64,000 nucleotides of DNA, from positions 267,308,199 through 267,372,198 of the forward strand of contig CM053030.1 in the NCBI GenBank assembly GCA_028564925.1, given 5' to 3'. The position numbers and the translations under genes are program-made. This document shows positions 42,976-54,269 of this stretch, piece after piece (position 1 is the first letter of the stretch; every line of letters starts with the position of its first letter). The notes below the pieces were generated by a model that was given only the letters and a program-made list of their open reading frames with translations, made no database searches and was not told the origin of the DNA. Source of the DNA: Lithobates sylvaticus. Lineage: Eukaryota; Chordata; Amphibia; Anura; Ranidae.

Positions 42976-43301
42976 TCATACCGAAGTCACTCTCATTACA
43001 ACCTCACCGGAATTACTGTCCTCTATGGACTCTTCTGGAGGAGTTCTCATCCGACTGAACAAATGTAGCAATACATATCCACACTGCAATCGGGGAGAGC
43101 TTAACTGTGTTGGATGAACCAATGTCCGGGAGCGGAATGCAGTCAATGGCAACCATAATGTCCTACTGTTTGAAGGCACTGCACGACTGCTTTCTTCTAT
43201 GTCTGTTGCTTTGTCATAGTTTAGTACATCCCAGTGCAAGTTCACCGCCCTCCACCGCCTAAAAACCTTATACACAGCAGCTCCTTCATGGATAATTAGA
43301 C
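42976..43301 (-). CDS. marchf11 last coding exon (membrane-associated RING-CH E3 ligase)
   Basis: On the minus strand the exon starts after the acceptor 'tgattttag' at 43302 and ends at TGA (42978-42976). With one base from the upstream exon it encodes '[20 protein letters not shown]', '[20 protein letters not shown]', '[20 protein letters not shown]', '[20 protein letters not shown]' and the end '[10 protein letters not shown]'. This is the end of transmembrane helix 2 and the cytosolic tail of the MARCHF4/9/11 group. The '[12 protein letters not shown]' and 'RTLWLPLTA' segments fit MARCHF11 best from memory; MARCHF4 and 9 are the alternatives. These enzymes ubiquitinate membrane cargo in the Golgi and endosomes. 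The C-terminal T-S-V fits a class I PDZ ligand. The frame is open and looks under constraint. Confidence 0.92.
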
Positions 43302-44412
43302 CTAAAATCATAGAAAATGTATGTTATAATGATTCAAGAACACGTCTTTATTTCTTTACATAGAAAGGAAATGAAAGCAAGCAACTTGAAACTAAAAACA
43401 ATTCATGGAAAAAGGTATAAAATAACAAAAAGGATTTATTCACTAAAGTAATTCTTTAGACCTTAAGTCAATGACATTTAGCTTTCTAAATTACTGTTGA
43501 GTTTATCTTCTAAAAGCAAATAGGCTGTTCACTTTCTAAGGGAAGTTGCACATTGCAAGGGAATTTTCCCCAGAGCTTAGTTAATGTGGTGAAGTTTAAC
43601 TTTGCAAAGAATACCCAATTGCAAGGAAAATATTAAAAAAAGCACTTTTGCTTGCGCGTGATTGGATGTTGGAAGTCAGCAGAACGTCCCTTCCCACTAT
43701 GTTCAGCAGTGAGAAGCCACAAGTTATGGCAAGTAACACATCTGTTATAGCTTAATAAATTGAAGATTTCTTAGCACAAGCATACCACAAAAGTGCAAGT
43801 TTTATGTAACCAACATAATGGCCAAGCCATAAAACAAAGTTTGAAAGTTCACCTCCTGTTTATTACAACTTTTTCATTTTCAGTGTTACAGGATGGCCTA
43901 TGCAAGAGAAGAAAACGTGTTAGCATAATTTATAAGTTTAACAAAAGATGAAGTTGGAATTGTGCAGGCAGTCATTTTTAAGGATGTCTATTGTAAAATT
44001 ACTGGATGACATTGCACATTTATTTACGTTGTGCTAAAGGACACTCTTATAGAAGCCCTTATGTTTTGAGCTGGATCTTGGCTGTCATTGGCAGTCAGTG
44101 GTGTAAGCTCCAGCCTAAACAATCACCTTGTAAAACAACCCATTCAGTTTAAAAAAGAAATGAAAAGGCAAAACATTTGTGTATAGATATAAAAAAGCAG
44201 GATGAGAGCAGCCTGAGTTCCCAGCATAGCTAGATAACTGACCACCATGTGTTTTCCTGCTTACTGTGGTCAGTTTTTAATTGTAAACTAAGAACACCAG
44301 GGATCTCACACAAAGGAATCAATACAAAGAGAACAGGATATGTTTTCCTACAAGTATATGGTACAGCAGGCACATATTAGGAATATGAAATGTTGGGGTA
44401 ACAAACACTTTA

Positions 44413-44760
44413 GGCTGGCCACACACACTAGTGGATTTTTTAGAATGTACACTTGTACGAAAATAATTATTAAAATATGTACAAAAATTCTCAGGACATT
44501 CGATGCCTTGACAAATGTCCATACTAAAGTGCTTTCAAATTTCTTCTGCTTTTAACACTCAATTTTGGAATGAAAGGACTTTCCCAAACTAAAACAATAT
44601 ACACTATTAGAAATTAGTTTGTTCAAGAAACATTTTTCATCCCGCCCTTTCAATTTTTCTTGTCACTGTGGTTGAAAAGAGACGTTGATTTGACCTCACT
44701 AACAGTTAGAAAATCGAACAAATGAAAAAGTCAGAAAATGTTACTAGTGTATGGCTACCT
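44413..44760. mobile_element. Harbinger-like MITE (GGCTGGCCACACACACTAGT)
   Basis: TTA at 44410-44412 and 44761-44763. Ends 'ggctggccacacacactagt' and 'actagtgtatggctacct' are inverted. It is 348 bp and non-coding. A left-end fragment of the same kind seems to lie near 61022. Confidence 0.75.
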
Positions 44761-45063
44761 TTACTTATTTGCAGCCAGTCATTTTAACCCTCAACCTTGC
44801 TGGTTCAACAGCCAGCTTCCAGAAAGACTTCTGAAGACCTCTATAGTTTTACAAATCTAACACAACACTTTTAAACTAATTATATGTAAGCTGGCCATCT
44901 TTTTTTGAAAAACACTGTTTTTGTATTGCTTGTCGGGAAAAGGGTTGGGACTTAGTGGTATAGGTTATTTGACATTATTTATTTGTATATGCTCCCAACA
45001 AATTTAGCCAAATAAAATATACCTTTGCCTAGTGATGGGCTAAACGACCCCCTGTTCGGTTTG

Positions 45064-46328
45064 GGGACTTGCATGATTTTCATGCGATTATTCACCTTTT
45101 TATTTCCTCTTCTCTTTATGTGGCATATGATTTCCTTCATTTTGTATTCACCACGCTTTTCACTTTTTCAGGCAACAATGGGTGTTGGTTTATAATCAAT
45201 GAATATGTATGGGAAGAGCCCGGGGAATGTCGGGCGTTACTTATATCCCCACTGGGAGTCTTTTTCACACTCTGACTGTTCTCCTCACACATGCACACCA
45301 TATTTTGGAGCATGTCTCTGTGCAATTTTACAAGGTAAATATTCCTTTGATTTCCTCTTTATCACCAAGAGCGCACACCTTTCTGTTTTTACTCACCCAT
45401 TTCCCTGTTGGGGAATCGCATGATTTTCATGCGATTTTTCACTTTTTCATCTTTTCTCTTTATGTGGTATATGATTCCCTTCACTTTGTATCTAACACTT
45501 TTTTAGGCAATAATGGGTGTTGGTTTATAGTCCATGAATATGTACATACCGGTACTATTCACATATATTGGTTCTATATCATTTACTCTACAGACATATT
45601 TGGATTTTTTTTCACCCTTGCCCATTACGTTTGGAGGGTGCTCCAGGGGTGTGTCAGTGCACTTGCTTCTTCCTTGGGCTCATTCCCTCAGCTCCCGGGA
45701 TAGACTCGCTTTGCAGATCCTGACTTGCAATACTGCTTATGAGAACCATTTTATATGTAAGAATTCCAGGGAGATACACATCTTGTTTCCCCTTGGCCTT
45801 ACCTTTTTTCTTACCATCTGGGCAAAACATTAGATCCTATTCGGTACTTTTTATAAAAAAATTCAGATATGCGATGCATTTTCTCCAGATGAGTGACAAC
45901 TGGCCATGAAACATGTCGAGCATAGTCAATGTCCTCATGTTCCCAACACATAGCTTGACCTCAACTGTGATTGATCTGTATCCTATAACCCATTTTTATT
46001 CATACCCAAACAAGCATTTGGCTTTTTATACCAGTTACTTTCATGGGGCACTATGTGATTTCAGATGTGTGCATATATACATATATGGATTCTTCTTTTT
46101 TGTATGTCATCATTTGTATATAGATTTAAATACTAATGTTCAATCATGTATCACATGTTATGAGGTATGCTTTGTTTTTATGCCAATTAAACAATCTACA
46201 TAATTTCTCCTACCACGTGTCTTGTGCCTCACTCAAAGTTCCAAAAAAAACTTTTTTCATTTTCGATTTAGGGATGGAGGTGCATGTAATCATACATGTC
46301 ATTTAAAGTCCCATTACCCTCTTGCTTT
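45064..46328 (+). mobile_element. Penelope-like or related retroelement remnant with 14-bp target duplication
   Basis: The direct repeat CCCTGTTCGGTTTG stands at 45050-45063 and 46329-46342, inside a foldback-family fragment ('agtgatgggctaaacgaccc' on the left, 'cggcagaacattctaacatt' on the right). The insert begins with a tandem arrangement: a block from 'tgcatgattttcatgcgatt' to 'gggtgttggtttata' occurs at 45071-45200 and again near 45418-45530. Near 45883-45920 is a hammerhead-like motif. Tandem terminal blocks with hammerhead motifs are known for Penelope-like elements. I see no reverse transcriptase, so this is a short broken copy and its family is inferred. Confidence 0.55.
45883..45920 (+). 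ncRNA. Hammerhead-like motif
   Basis: 'ccagatgagtgacaactgg' is followed by 'ccatgaaacatgtcgagc'. It has the order GATGA, stem II, GAAAC of a hammerhead core, but the first box reads CAGATGA rather than CUGAUGA and stem II pairs poorly. It is probably a decayed ribozyme. The GAAACATGTCGAG end recurs on the minus strand at 56264-56276. Confidence 0.4.
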
Positions 46329-46544
46329 CCCTGTTCGGTTTGCGGCAGAACATTCTAACATTGCATATGTTCGGAACCGAATAACAAACCCCATTGAAGT
46401 CTATGGGACCCGAACTGAAAAAAACAAAAGTGCCCACTTTGTTTTGTATTTTTTGGGGGGGTCCGGGTACAGCCCTGGGGGACATGTAGCAATGAAACAA
46501 GTCTGCCTGTAAAGTGGCACATCTGTAACACAAGCGTTGGTCTG

Positions 46545-48591
46545 GCGTCATATGTAAACAGCAATTGCAGCATGCATGTGAGGTATCACCGCGAAGGTCA
46601 GATCGAGGGCAGTAATTTTAGCAGTAGACCTCCTCCGTGAATCTAATGTGGTATCATGTAAAGGCTTTTAAAGGCTTTTAAAATGTATGTAGTTTGTCGC
46701 CACTGCGTGTTTGTGCGCAATTTTAAAGCATGTCGTGTTTGGTATCCATGTACTCGGCCTAAGATCATATTTTTTATTTCATCAAAAATTTGAGCAATAT
46801 AGTGTGTTTTAGTGCATTAAAATAAAAAAAAGTGTATTTTTTCCACAGTTTGAAAAATCGCTGCGCAAATGTGTGGAAAAAAAAAATGCAACACCCACCA
46901 TTTTTAATCTGTAGGGCCTTTGCTTTAACAATATATATAGTGTTTGGGGGTTCAACGTAATTTTCTTGCAAAAAAAAAATATGTTTTCATGTAAACAAAA
47001 AGTGTCAGAAAGGGCTTTGTCTTCAAGTGGTTAGAAGAGTGGGTGACGTGTGACATAGGCTTCTAAATGTTGTGCATAAAATGCCAGGACAGTTCAAACC
47101 CCCCCCAAATGACCCCATTTTGGAAAGTAGACACCCCAAGCTATTTGCTGAGAGCAATGTTGAGCCCATTAAATATTTTTTTTTTTTGTCCCAAGAGATT
47201 GAATAATGAAAAAAAAAAAAAACAAAAAGTTGTCACTAAATGATATATTGCTCAAACATGTCATGGGCATATGTGGAAATACACCCCAAAATACATTCTG
47301 TTGCTTCTCCTGAGTACGGGGATACCACATGTGTGGGACTTTTTGGGAGCCTAGCTGCGTACGGAACCCCAAAAACCAAGCACCGCCTTCAGGCTTTCTA
47401 AGGGAGTAATTTTTTTATTTCACTTCTCACTGCCAATCACAGTTTCGGAGGCCATGGAATGCCCAGATGGCATAAAAACCCCCCAAAATGACCCCATTTT
47501 GGAAAGTAGACACCCAAGCTATTTGCTGAGAGGTATTGTGAGTATTTTGCAGATGTCGCTTTTTGTCACAAAGTTTTGAAAATTGAAAAAGAAAAAAAAA
47601 AATGTTTTTTCTTTACTTTCTTCATTTTCAAAAACAAATGAGAGCTGTAAAATACTCACCATGCCTCTCAACAAATAGCTTGGGGTGTCTACTTTCCAAA
47701 ATGGGGTCATTTGGGGGGGTTTTGTGCTATTTTGGCATTTTATGGCCTTCGAAACTGTGATAGGTAGTGAGGAGTGAAATCAAAAATTTGCACCCTTAGA
47801 AATCCTGAAGGCGGTGCTTGGGTTTCGGGGCCCCGTACGCGGCTAGGCTCCCAAAAAGTCCCACACATGTGGTATCCCCATACTCAGGAGAAGCAGCAAA
47901 ATGTATTTTGGGGTGCAATTCCACATATAACTATGGCATGTGTGAGCAATATATCATTTAGTGACAACTTTTTGAAGAAAAAAAAATTATTTTTTATTTT
48001 TGTCTTTATTCAATCACTTGGGACTAAAAAAAAAAATATTCAATGGGCTCAACATGCCTCTCAGCAAATAGCTTGGGGTGTCTACTTTCCAAAATGGGGT
48101 CATTTGGGGGGGTTTTGTACTTCTCTGCCATTTTAGCACCTCAAGAAATGAAATAGGCAGTCATAAATTAAAAGCGGTGTAAATTCCAGAAAATGTACTC
48201 TAGTTTGTAGACGCTATAACTTTTGCGCAAACCAATAAATATACGCTTATTGGCATTTTTTTTTACTAAAGACATGTGGCTGAATACATTTTGGCCCAAA
48301 TGTTTGACTAAAATTGAGTTTATTAGATTTTTTTTTATAACAAAAAGTAGAAAATCTCTTTTTTTTTTTCAAAATTTTCGCTCTTTTTTCCGTTTATATC
48401 GCAAAAAATAAAAATCACAGAGGCAATCAAATACCATCAAAAGAAAGCTCTATTTGTGGGAAGAAAAGGACGCAAATTTCATTTCGTTACAAAATTGCAT
48501 GACCGCACAATTACCAGTTAAAGTAGTGCAGTGCGAAATTGAAAAAAGACCTCTGGTCCTTAAGCTGACAATTGGTCCGGGGCTGAAGTGG
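46545..48591. mobile_element. CCACTT/TTAA-family composite with a kilobase palindrome
   Basis: The right boundary is 'ggctgaagtgg' before TTAA (48592-48595), and the part 48180-48591 matches copy A's right half ('acttttgcgcaaaccaataa', 'gaaagctctatttgtgggaa'). A second right-end-like 'gtcttcaagtgg' lies at 47020-47031. The centre, 47095-48115, is an inverted repeat. Foldback-family pieces flank it ('gtctgcctgtaaagtggcac' at 46501 and 48701). The left boundary is approximate. Confidence 0.55.
47095..48115. repeat. Long inverted repeat with about 480-bp arms
   Basis: The arm 47095-47570 is the inverse of 47640-48115. Examples are 'ggataccacatgtgtgggac' against 'gtcccacacatgtggtatcc', and 'aagctatttgctgagag' against 'ctctcagcaaatagctt'. 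The arms read as paired open frames with the peptide 'LGSQKVPHMWYP' on each strand, which reflects the repeat and not a gene. Confidence 0.85.
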
Positions 48592-48769
48592 TTAAATGAG
48601 CAGCGATTTACTCTGCTTAAAGTGAAACCATCAAAATGAGAAATAACAATAAAAATTACAAACTCCTTTAAATATAGTGTCGGGGGGGGGGGGGGGGGCT
48701 TAGTCTGCCTGTAAAGTGGCACATCTGTACCATGTATAGAACATGCTGCAGCAATAATGACATTTATAA

Positions 48770-49187
48770 AGCCAAAAAAATAAATGTTCCATTTAAGCTT
48801 TCTTTATTTTATAAACAATGGCCTGGGGAGCCAGTCTGTATGATGAGGCCACAATGTAGTGCACTGGGAACAAGATTAGAGATTAGGATAAATTCTGGTG
48901 TCTCTTTCACATATTTTAGGAGTAACAGGAGCGGAAAAAAAATGGTCTTTGGGTGTCGTGGTGCCTTTACACCGTAACCCATAGAGGTACTCGATAAAAC
49001 CAAGAATTGGCCTTGCTGCCAAAAATTTCAATCATATGCACCTGTCAAACAGGTGCTGAAAAATTGGTCCTTGGGAGTTAATTGTGCCTATGAAACCGAC
49101 ACCAAAAAAATTCTTCCAGGTGAAATCAACACCCACAAATCTAGGCAGCCTGCACAGTCTTTCAGAGATTTGAGATCCAGAAAGCAC
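48770..49187. other. Unassigned, possibly 3' end of the hAT element
   Basis: No coding signal. It lies just past the stop of the minus-strand hAT transposase and may hold its 3' untranslated region and terminal repeat, but I could not find the terminus. Confidence 0.35.
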
Positions 49188-51950
49188 TTAATCAGTGACA
49201 TCTGCATCAGGTTCTTGATAGCTGCTGCTAATCCAGAACTGATTCATTTTGCTAAATGTCAGCCGGTCCAGAGAGTCTGAGGACAGACACGCTCTCCTAT
49301 CTATCACAAAACCTCCGGCAGCACTGAATGCCCATTCAGAAAGCACGCTGGATGTAGTGCAGCCCAGCAGCTCTTTTGTATACTGGGCAAGTTCTGGACA
49401 GTGGTCTATTCTCATGACCCAGTAACCCAGTCGATCGTCAACTGGAAAGCTCTCCATATCTGTTTTTGCCCCTAGATTACCTCCCACCATATGATGCAGA
49501 TGCTGCCGATGGTATGTGGAAGCTGACAGCCCTGGGCGCCGAGGGCTGAAATTTTTTTTTTGAAATGCATCACTAAAGGCAGCCCCCTTCTCTCCTGCTC
49601 CTCTCTTGACCAACAGAAGCCTCAAAATTATGTTTTCCACCAGACTGTAACCTACCAAAGTCAGGAAAGACGTTTCATAAACTCCTCTTTAAGGTGTCCT
49701 CAAGAGATTTCATCTTCTGCTCCCTCTGCATGGACGGGATGAGTTCCGAGACTTTCCCCTTGTAACGGTGGTCAAGGAGGGTTGCCAAGCAATAGTGATT
49801 CTTCTCCTTGATGCCACGTATTCTTGGGTCCTTTGCAGGCTTTGAAGAATGAGGGAGCCTATGCACCGCAAGTTTGCGGAGGCATGAGGAGCAAACTCAT
49901 CAGGGTCACTGGGGATTACAGTATCTGTCTCCTCCCAGCCAAGTACTACTACCAAGGGTTCTGGGAATGGAAAACCATCTGTTTAGGGTTGACGTATGTC
50001 TTGCTCTGCTTCAATGCCTCCAAAGCTGTGAGAATCCTCCCCCTTCCTCTCCTCTTGTGTGTTCCATGGCGTAGGAACAATGGTGTTTGCATAAAGCAGG
50101 CCTTGAGAGCAAAGGAAGTCCTCCTCTTCCTCCCGCTGCTCTGCATCGAGTGCCCTGTCCATAATGCCACGCAGAGTCTGCTTCAGCAGGAACACAACAG
50201 GGATTGTGTCACTGAGGCATGCATTCGAGTTCAACCTGGTGACCATGTCACAAATTAGGCGGTTTACAGGCAGGTTGGTTTTCCTGCTGAATTCCAGCCA
50301 ACTGAGCACTGACTGTGTATGACCGCCTTAAATGGCTACAGACTCTTCTGCCCTGCTTTAGCAGATCTTCCAACCCTGGGTACCTATTTAAAAAATGATG
50401 CACCACCAAATTGAAGACATGTGCCATGCATGGCACATGTGTTAACTTTCCCTGTCTAAGAACGGACAGGAGATTTGTGCCATTTTTGCACACCATCATT
50501 CCTGGTTCCAGCTGGCATGGCATAAACTACCTCTGGACCTGCACTTGCAAAGCTGCAAGAATCTCTGCTCCAGTGTGGCTCCTGTCCCCTAGAGAGACCA
50601 GCTGAAGCACTGCATAGCACCTTATAGGCTGACTCATTGAATAGCCCCTTGAACACTTAGGGGGTACTTGTGGTTGATGGGACAATTCAGCAGAGGAGGG
50701 CATGTAGGTGGAGGAGGAGGAGAAAGAAAGAGCTGACAAATCTCACATCATCACCACTAGCTGTATAGAAACATGGCGGCACAACAAGCTGCGGCACTGA
50801 GCCCTGTCCTGCATCCTTGTGAGTTGCAAGCAGTTACCTAGTGTACTGTGAACAAAATATATTGTCCCTGACCATGCTTGCTGGACCATGTTTCAGCAGT
50901 AATGTAGACCTTGTGGCTGACTGCCTTGGTCAACGATGCCACAACATTGCCTTCCACGTGATGGTAGAGAGATGGAGCGGCCTTACGTGAAAAGTAGTAG
51001 CAACTGGGAACCTGCCATTGTGCTACAGCACATTGTGCGAATTCAAGGAAGGGGGTAGAATCCACCAGATGGAAAGGCAGGAGTTGTAAAGCCAGCAGCT
51101 TTGACAAACTTTAATTTAGACGCTGGGCATGTGGGTGGCAGTGACTGTATTTTTTATATTTTTTGCTGCAGCAGATGGGGGAGAGAAATTTGCCTGCTAT
51201 AGTCTACAGCTGGTGGTGTGCTACTGGCAGATGTGCTGCAAGGACCTGGGTCAGTGGAGGTTGCTGAGAGGTCATTAGGTATAGCGGCGGTAGACCGGAA
51301 AGGTGAGGAGTGAGAAGCAGCCGAATTGCATCCCTTTTGTGTGGCTTTCAGGTGCTCTTGCCAACGGGCTGAGTGGTAAGAGGTTAAATGCCTTGTCAAG
51401 CATGTGGTACCAAAATGGCTGGTGGTTTTGCCACGCTTGATATACTTGAGGCAAAGTTTGCAAATTGCAACAGTGCGATCGGCTGCATATGTGCTAAAAA
51501 AAGGCCCAAACAGCTGAGCTGTGGGAAGTAGGCCGGGAGATAACAGCTCTGCAAACTGGTGGAATAGGATGACGGCTCTCAACTCTTCCATGATTGCTGC
51601 CTCTTTGGGGTTGTGCCTCACCCTTACTTTCCTCCTCTGCTCTATCCAGCACCCAAGTCATGTCAGTGACCTCATCATCATGCCCTCCATCCTCAATATC
51701 ACTGGCAACAACTTGGCAATACGCTGCGGCTGGGGGAACATGACTGCTAATTTGTTGTTTACCAGTGTTCTCCCCTCTCTGTAGGCTCATGTTCCTACCT
51801 TCCTCAACCTCAGAATCAAGTATTGGCTGTGCATCATCAAGAAGCAAGTAACTGATGCCATTTTCAAATAACTCAGCTGACTCCTCTATGCCGAACCGTT
51901 CACACACTTTATTGCATAGCTGCCCACTTGGGTTTTAGGAGGCAGTGGAA
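49188..51950 (-). pseudogene. BED-finger hAT transposase (ZBED-like), broken
   Basis: Minus-strand pieces run in hAT order. An acidic N-terminal part lies at 51907-51600. A BED-type zinc finger lies around 51480-51330, with cysteines in 'VAICKLCLKYIKRG' and histidines in 'TRHLTSYHSARW'. The RNase-H-fold start is at about 51100-50840 ('KVYITAETWSSKHGQGQYIL'). The 'LTHVPCMAHVFNLVVHHFLN' segment is at about 50450. The C-terminal dimerisation domain is at 49450-49200 ('TSSVLSEWAFSAAGGFVIDR', 'ACLSSDSLDRLTFSKMN'). These pieces lie in several frames with stops, so the gene is dead. It sits antisense to nothing: it runs in the same direction as marchf11, inside its intron. Terminal repeats were not found. 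Confidence 0.85.
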
Positions 51951-52333
51951 GCTGGCATAAACACTCTAAAACACTTTAAATTCAACGTTTGAAACTTTTA
52001 AAAGTATTGCCTAAAAGTAGACATCAGAAGATATCTTTTTAGCCAGATCACTTTCATCTGTGCTCATCCTAAGATTTGAGTTTCATTTTGTTACTGGGGC
52101 ATAACTCAGCTGACTCCTCTATGCCGAACCGTTCACACACTTTATTGCATAGCTGCCCACTTGGGTTTTAGGAGGCAGTGGAAGCTGGCATAAACACTCT
52201 AAAACACTTTAAATTCAACGTTTGAAACTTTTAAAAGTATTGCCTAAAAGTAGACATCAGAAGATATCTTTTTAGCCAGATCACTTTCATCTGTGCTCAT
52301 CCTAAGATTTGAGTTTCATTTTGTTACTGGGGC
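51868..52333. repeat. Perfect 233-bp tandem duplication
   Basis: 51868-52100 and 52101-52333 appear identical base for base by eye, both starting 'ataactcagctgactcctct' and ending 'ttttgttactggggc'. The duplicated unit covers the start of the hAT coding region and its leader. Confidence 0.95.
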
Positions 52334-53400
52334 ATGATTGATGACTTTTTTTGCATTTTATCTTTTTTTTTATTTCAAAGAAAAACAAAAAAAAAAAACA
52401 CCCAGAGAAAGGAAAACAATTTTTCATAATAACACAATCAGCTATGATAATAATTGCAAAACAAAACAGCAGTCTCCTACCCAAAGAGTTGTGACCAATT
52501 TTTTCATAACCTATCAACTTGTTAATCAGCATCATTTCCTCAACCCGGTCATGTACTTAGAAAAACTGACCCCAGATAGATGGATGCATATTGGGGTTTC
52601 CATAAAAAATAAATATCAACCATCACGCCCCTCCTGCAGGGAAGAAGAAAAAAAAAAGGGACAACCCCACACCAGATATTAATAATTTTCCTCCTCTCCT
52701 CTCTCTCCCTTACCCCCCCCCCCCCGCGCGCCCGCCCCCCTCGACTCAAGGGATAACAACTAAAGTCACACACCCAGCTCCATCCCGAACTCTTAACTAA
52801 TTGAAGGATATTATGCCTTCATTCCTCAACCATCTAGGTTCCTATCAATAAGACTCTTTCCTTCCTCAAGAAATTCGAGAGAGACCATGTTTGCTTATAT
52901 TTCTCTTGTTTCTGCCTTTCTGCCCAGACCATGATATGACTTCTAACTAGACTTTCTTATTGGACAAGGGAACTGGTAGTTGGCAGGGCTTAGCAATTAA
53001 GTCAGGGAAAGTCAGGCCCCAGTAACAAAGTGACATCTGATCACACAGGGTCTGTCCAATAAAGGTAAGAACAAGCAGAATATCCGGCAGCATGTGTACC
53101 TTTTTAAAACGGTATACGTTCACTTTAAAGAAAAACCTGCTTGTTCACAGAGCCTAAATATGTTTATTCTGCACATACTGGTTTTCTGCACTGGTGTACT
53201 ATAACCTAGGATGGGATAGCGGAGTGGCCTCTCCTTTGCATTCTTTACCTAAACTAGATATGCTATTGATTTGGGGGTGTCCCCTTTAGAAAGTGGCAAA
53301 ACAGCCACTTTAGATTACTTAGCCCAAGTTAAAATGAGAATCAGTTCCTCAGTTCTTTTTCTTTGTAAACTACCACACATTTGTTTGGGTAAAAAAAGTA
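52334..53400. other. Unassigned stretch with a C-rich run
   Basis: No gene recognised. A C-run with a short CG tract sits at 52713-52740. Confidence 0.4.
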
Positions 53401-53404
53401 TCCA

Positions 53405-53776
53405 TTTCTTCTTTAGCTCAAAAATGGAACTTCCGTTTTAAGTACTGGTGACCCCCTGACATGCCACATTTGGCATGTCATTTTTTAGGGGGGCGGGGGC
53501 GGGTACCCAGTTTTGACAGGCACCCAGCTCCCACTTTCTCTCCTGGCACCAGAAGGAAGTTCACCTCTCCCCCTCCCTCCCTGCAATCTTCTGGGACAGG
53601 TCTCAGATCCCAGAAAATTGCCCGGCCATTCACAATGCGCCCGGCTGTAAAGCCACATCTCCCACAGTTAGAATGCTGGCATCGCAGGGAGGAACGAGAG
53701 AGAGGAGAGAGTCTTTGGGCGGCCGTCAGGTGAGTGTCTTTTTATTAAAAGACTTTTAAATGGGTGGAACCCTGCT
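53405..53776. mobile_element. TTAA-type MITE related to 34123-34583
   Basis: It contains 'aatggaacttccgttttaag' and ends 'gggtggaaccctgct' before CTAA (53777-53780), a worn TTAA shared with the next element. The left end is uncertain. Confidence 0.55.
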
Positions 53777-53780
53777 CTAA

Positions 53781-54265
53781 AGTGTTTGTAAAGTCTTTTT
53801 TTTTTTCTAAAAAATTACAAAAATGTTATACTTACCTGCTCTATGCAGTGGATTTGCACAGAGCAGCCCAGATCCTCCTCTTCTCGGGTCCCTTTTCTGT
53901 GCTCCTGGCCCCTCTCTCCTGTTGAGTCCCCCCACAGCAAACAGCTTGCTACGGAGGCACCCGAGCCAAGCTGAAGGTCCGTGTGTCAATTTAGACACAG
54001 GGCTACGGTTTGACCCTGCCCCCTCTCTCTCCTGATTGGCTAACTGACTTTGATTGACAGCAGTGGGAGACAATGCGCCGCTGATGTGTCCCAGCCAATC
54101 AGGAGGGAGAGTCCCGGATGGCCGAGACACTCATGGACATTGCTGGACAGAGATGGGGCTCAGGTAAGTATTAGGGGGGCCGAGAGGGGCTGCTGCACAC
54201 AGAAGGCTTTTTATCTGAATGCATTGGGATAAAAAAAAAAAAAACCTTCTGAGTTTACAACCACT
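53781..54265. mobile_element. TTAA-type MITE (AGTGTTTGTAAAG), inverse of the 22974 family
   Basis: Flanks are CTAA and TCAA, both one change from TTAA. Ends are 'agtgtttgtaaagtc' and 'gagtttacaaccact'. The interior shares 'ctcctgattggcta' and 'atggggctcaggtaagtatt' with 22974-23417 in the other orientation. Confidence 0.7.
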
Positions 54266-54269
54266 TCAA

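Noticed and set aside
45209-45703. 164-residue open frame as a gene
   Set aside because: It lies in tandem-duplicated non-coding retroelement sequence and shows no family motif.
47169-48136. Pair of related open frames on opposite strands as a gene family
   Set aside because: They are the two arms of the 47095-48115 palindrome read in the same relative frame.
49188-51950. Host ZBED gene
   Set aside because: The BED finger and hAT domain are spread over several frames with stops, so no domesticated protein is possible from this locus.
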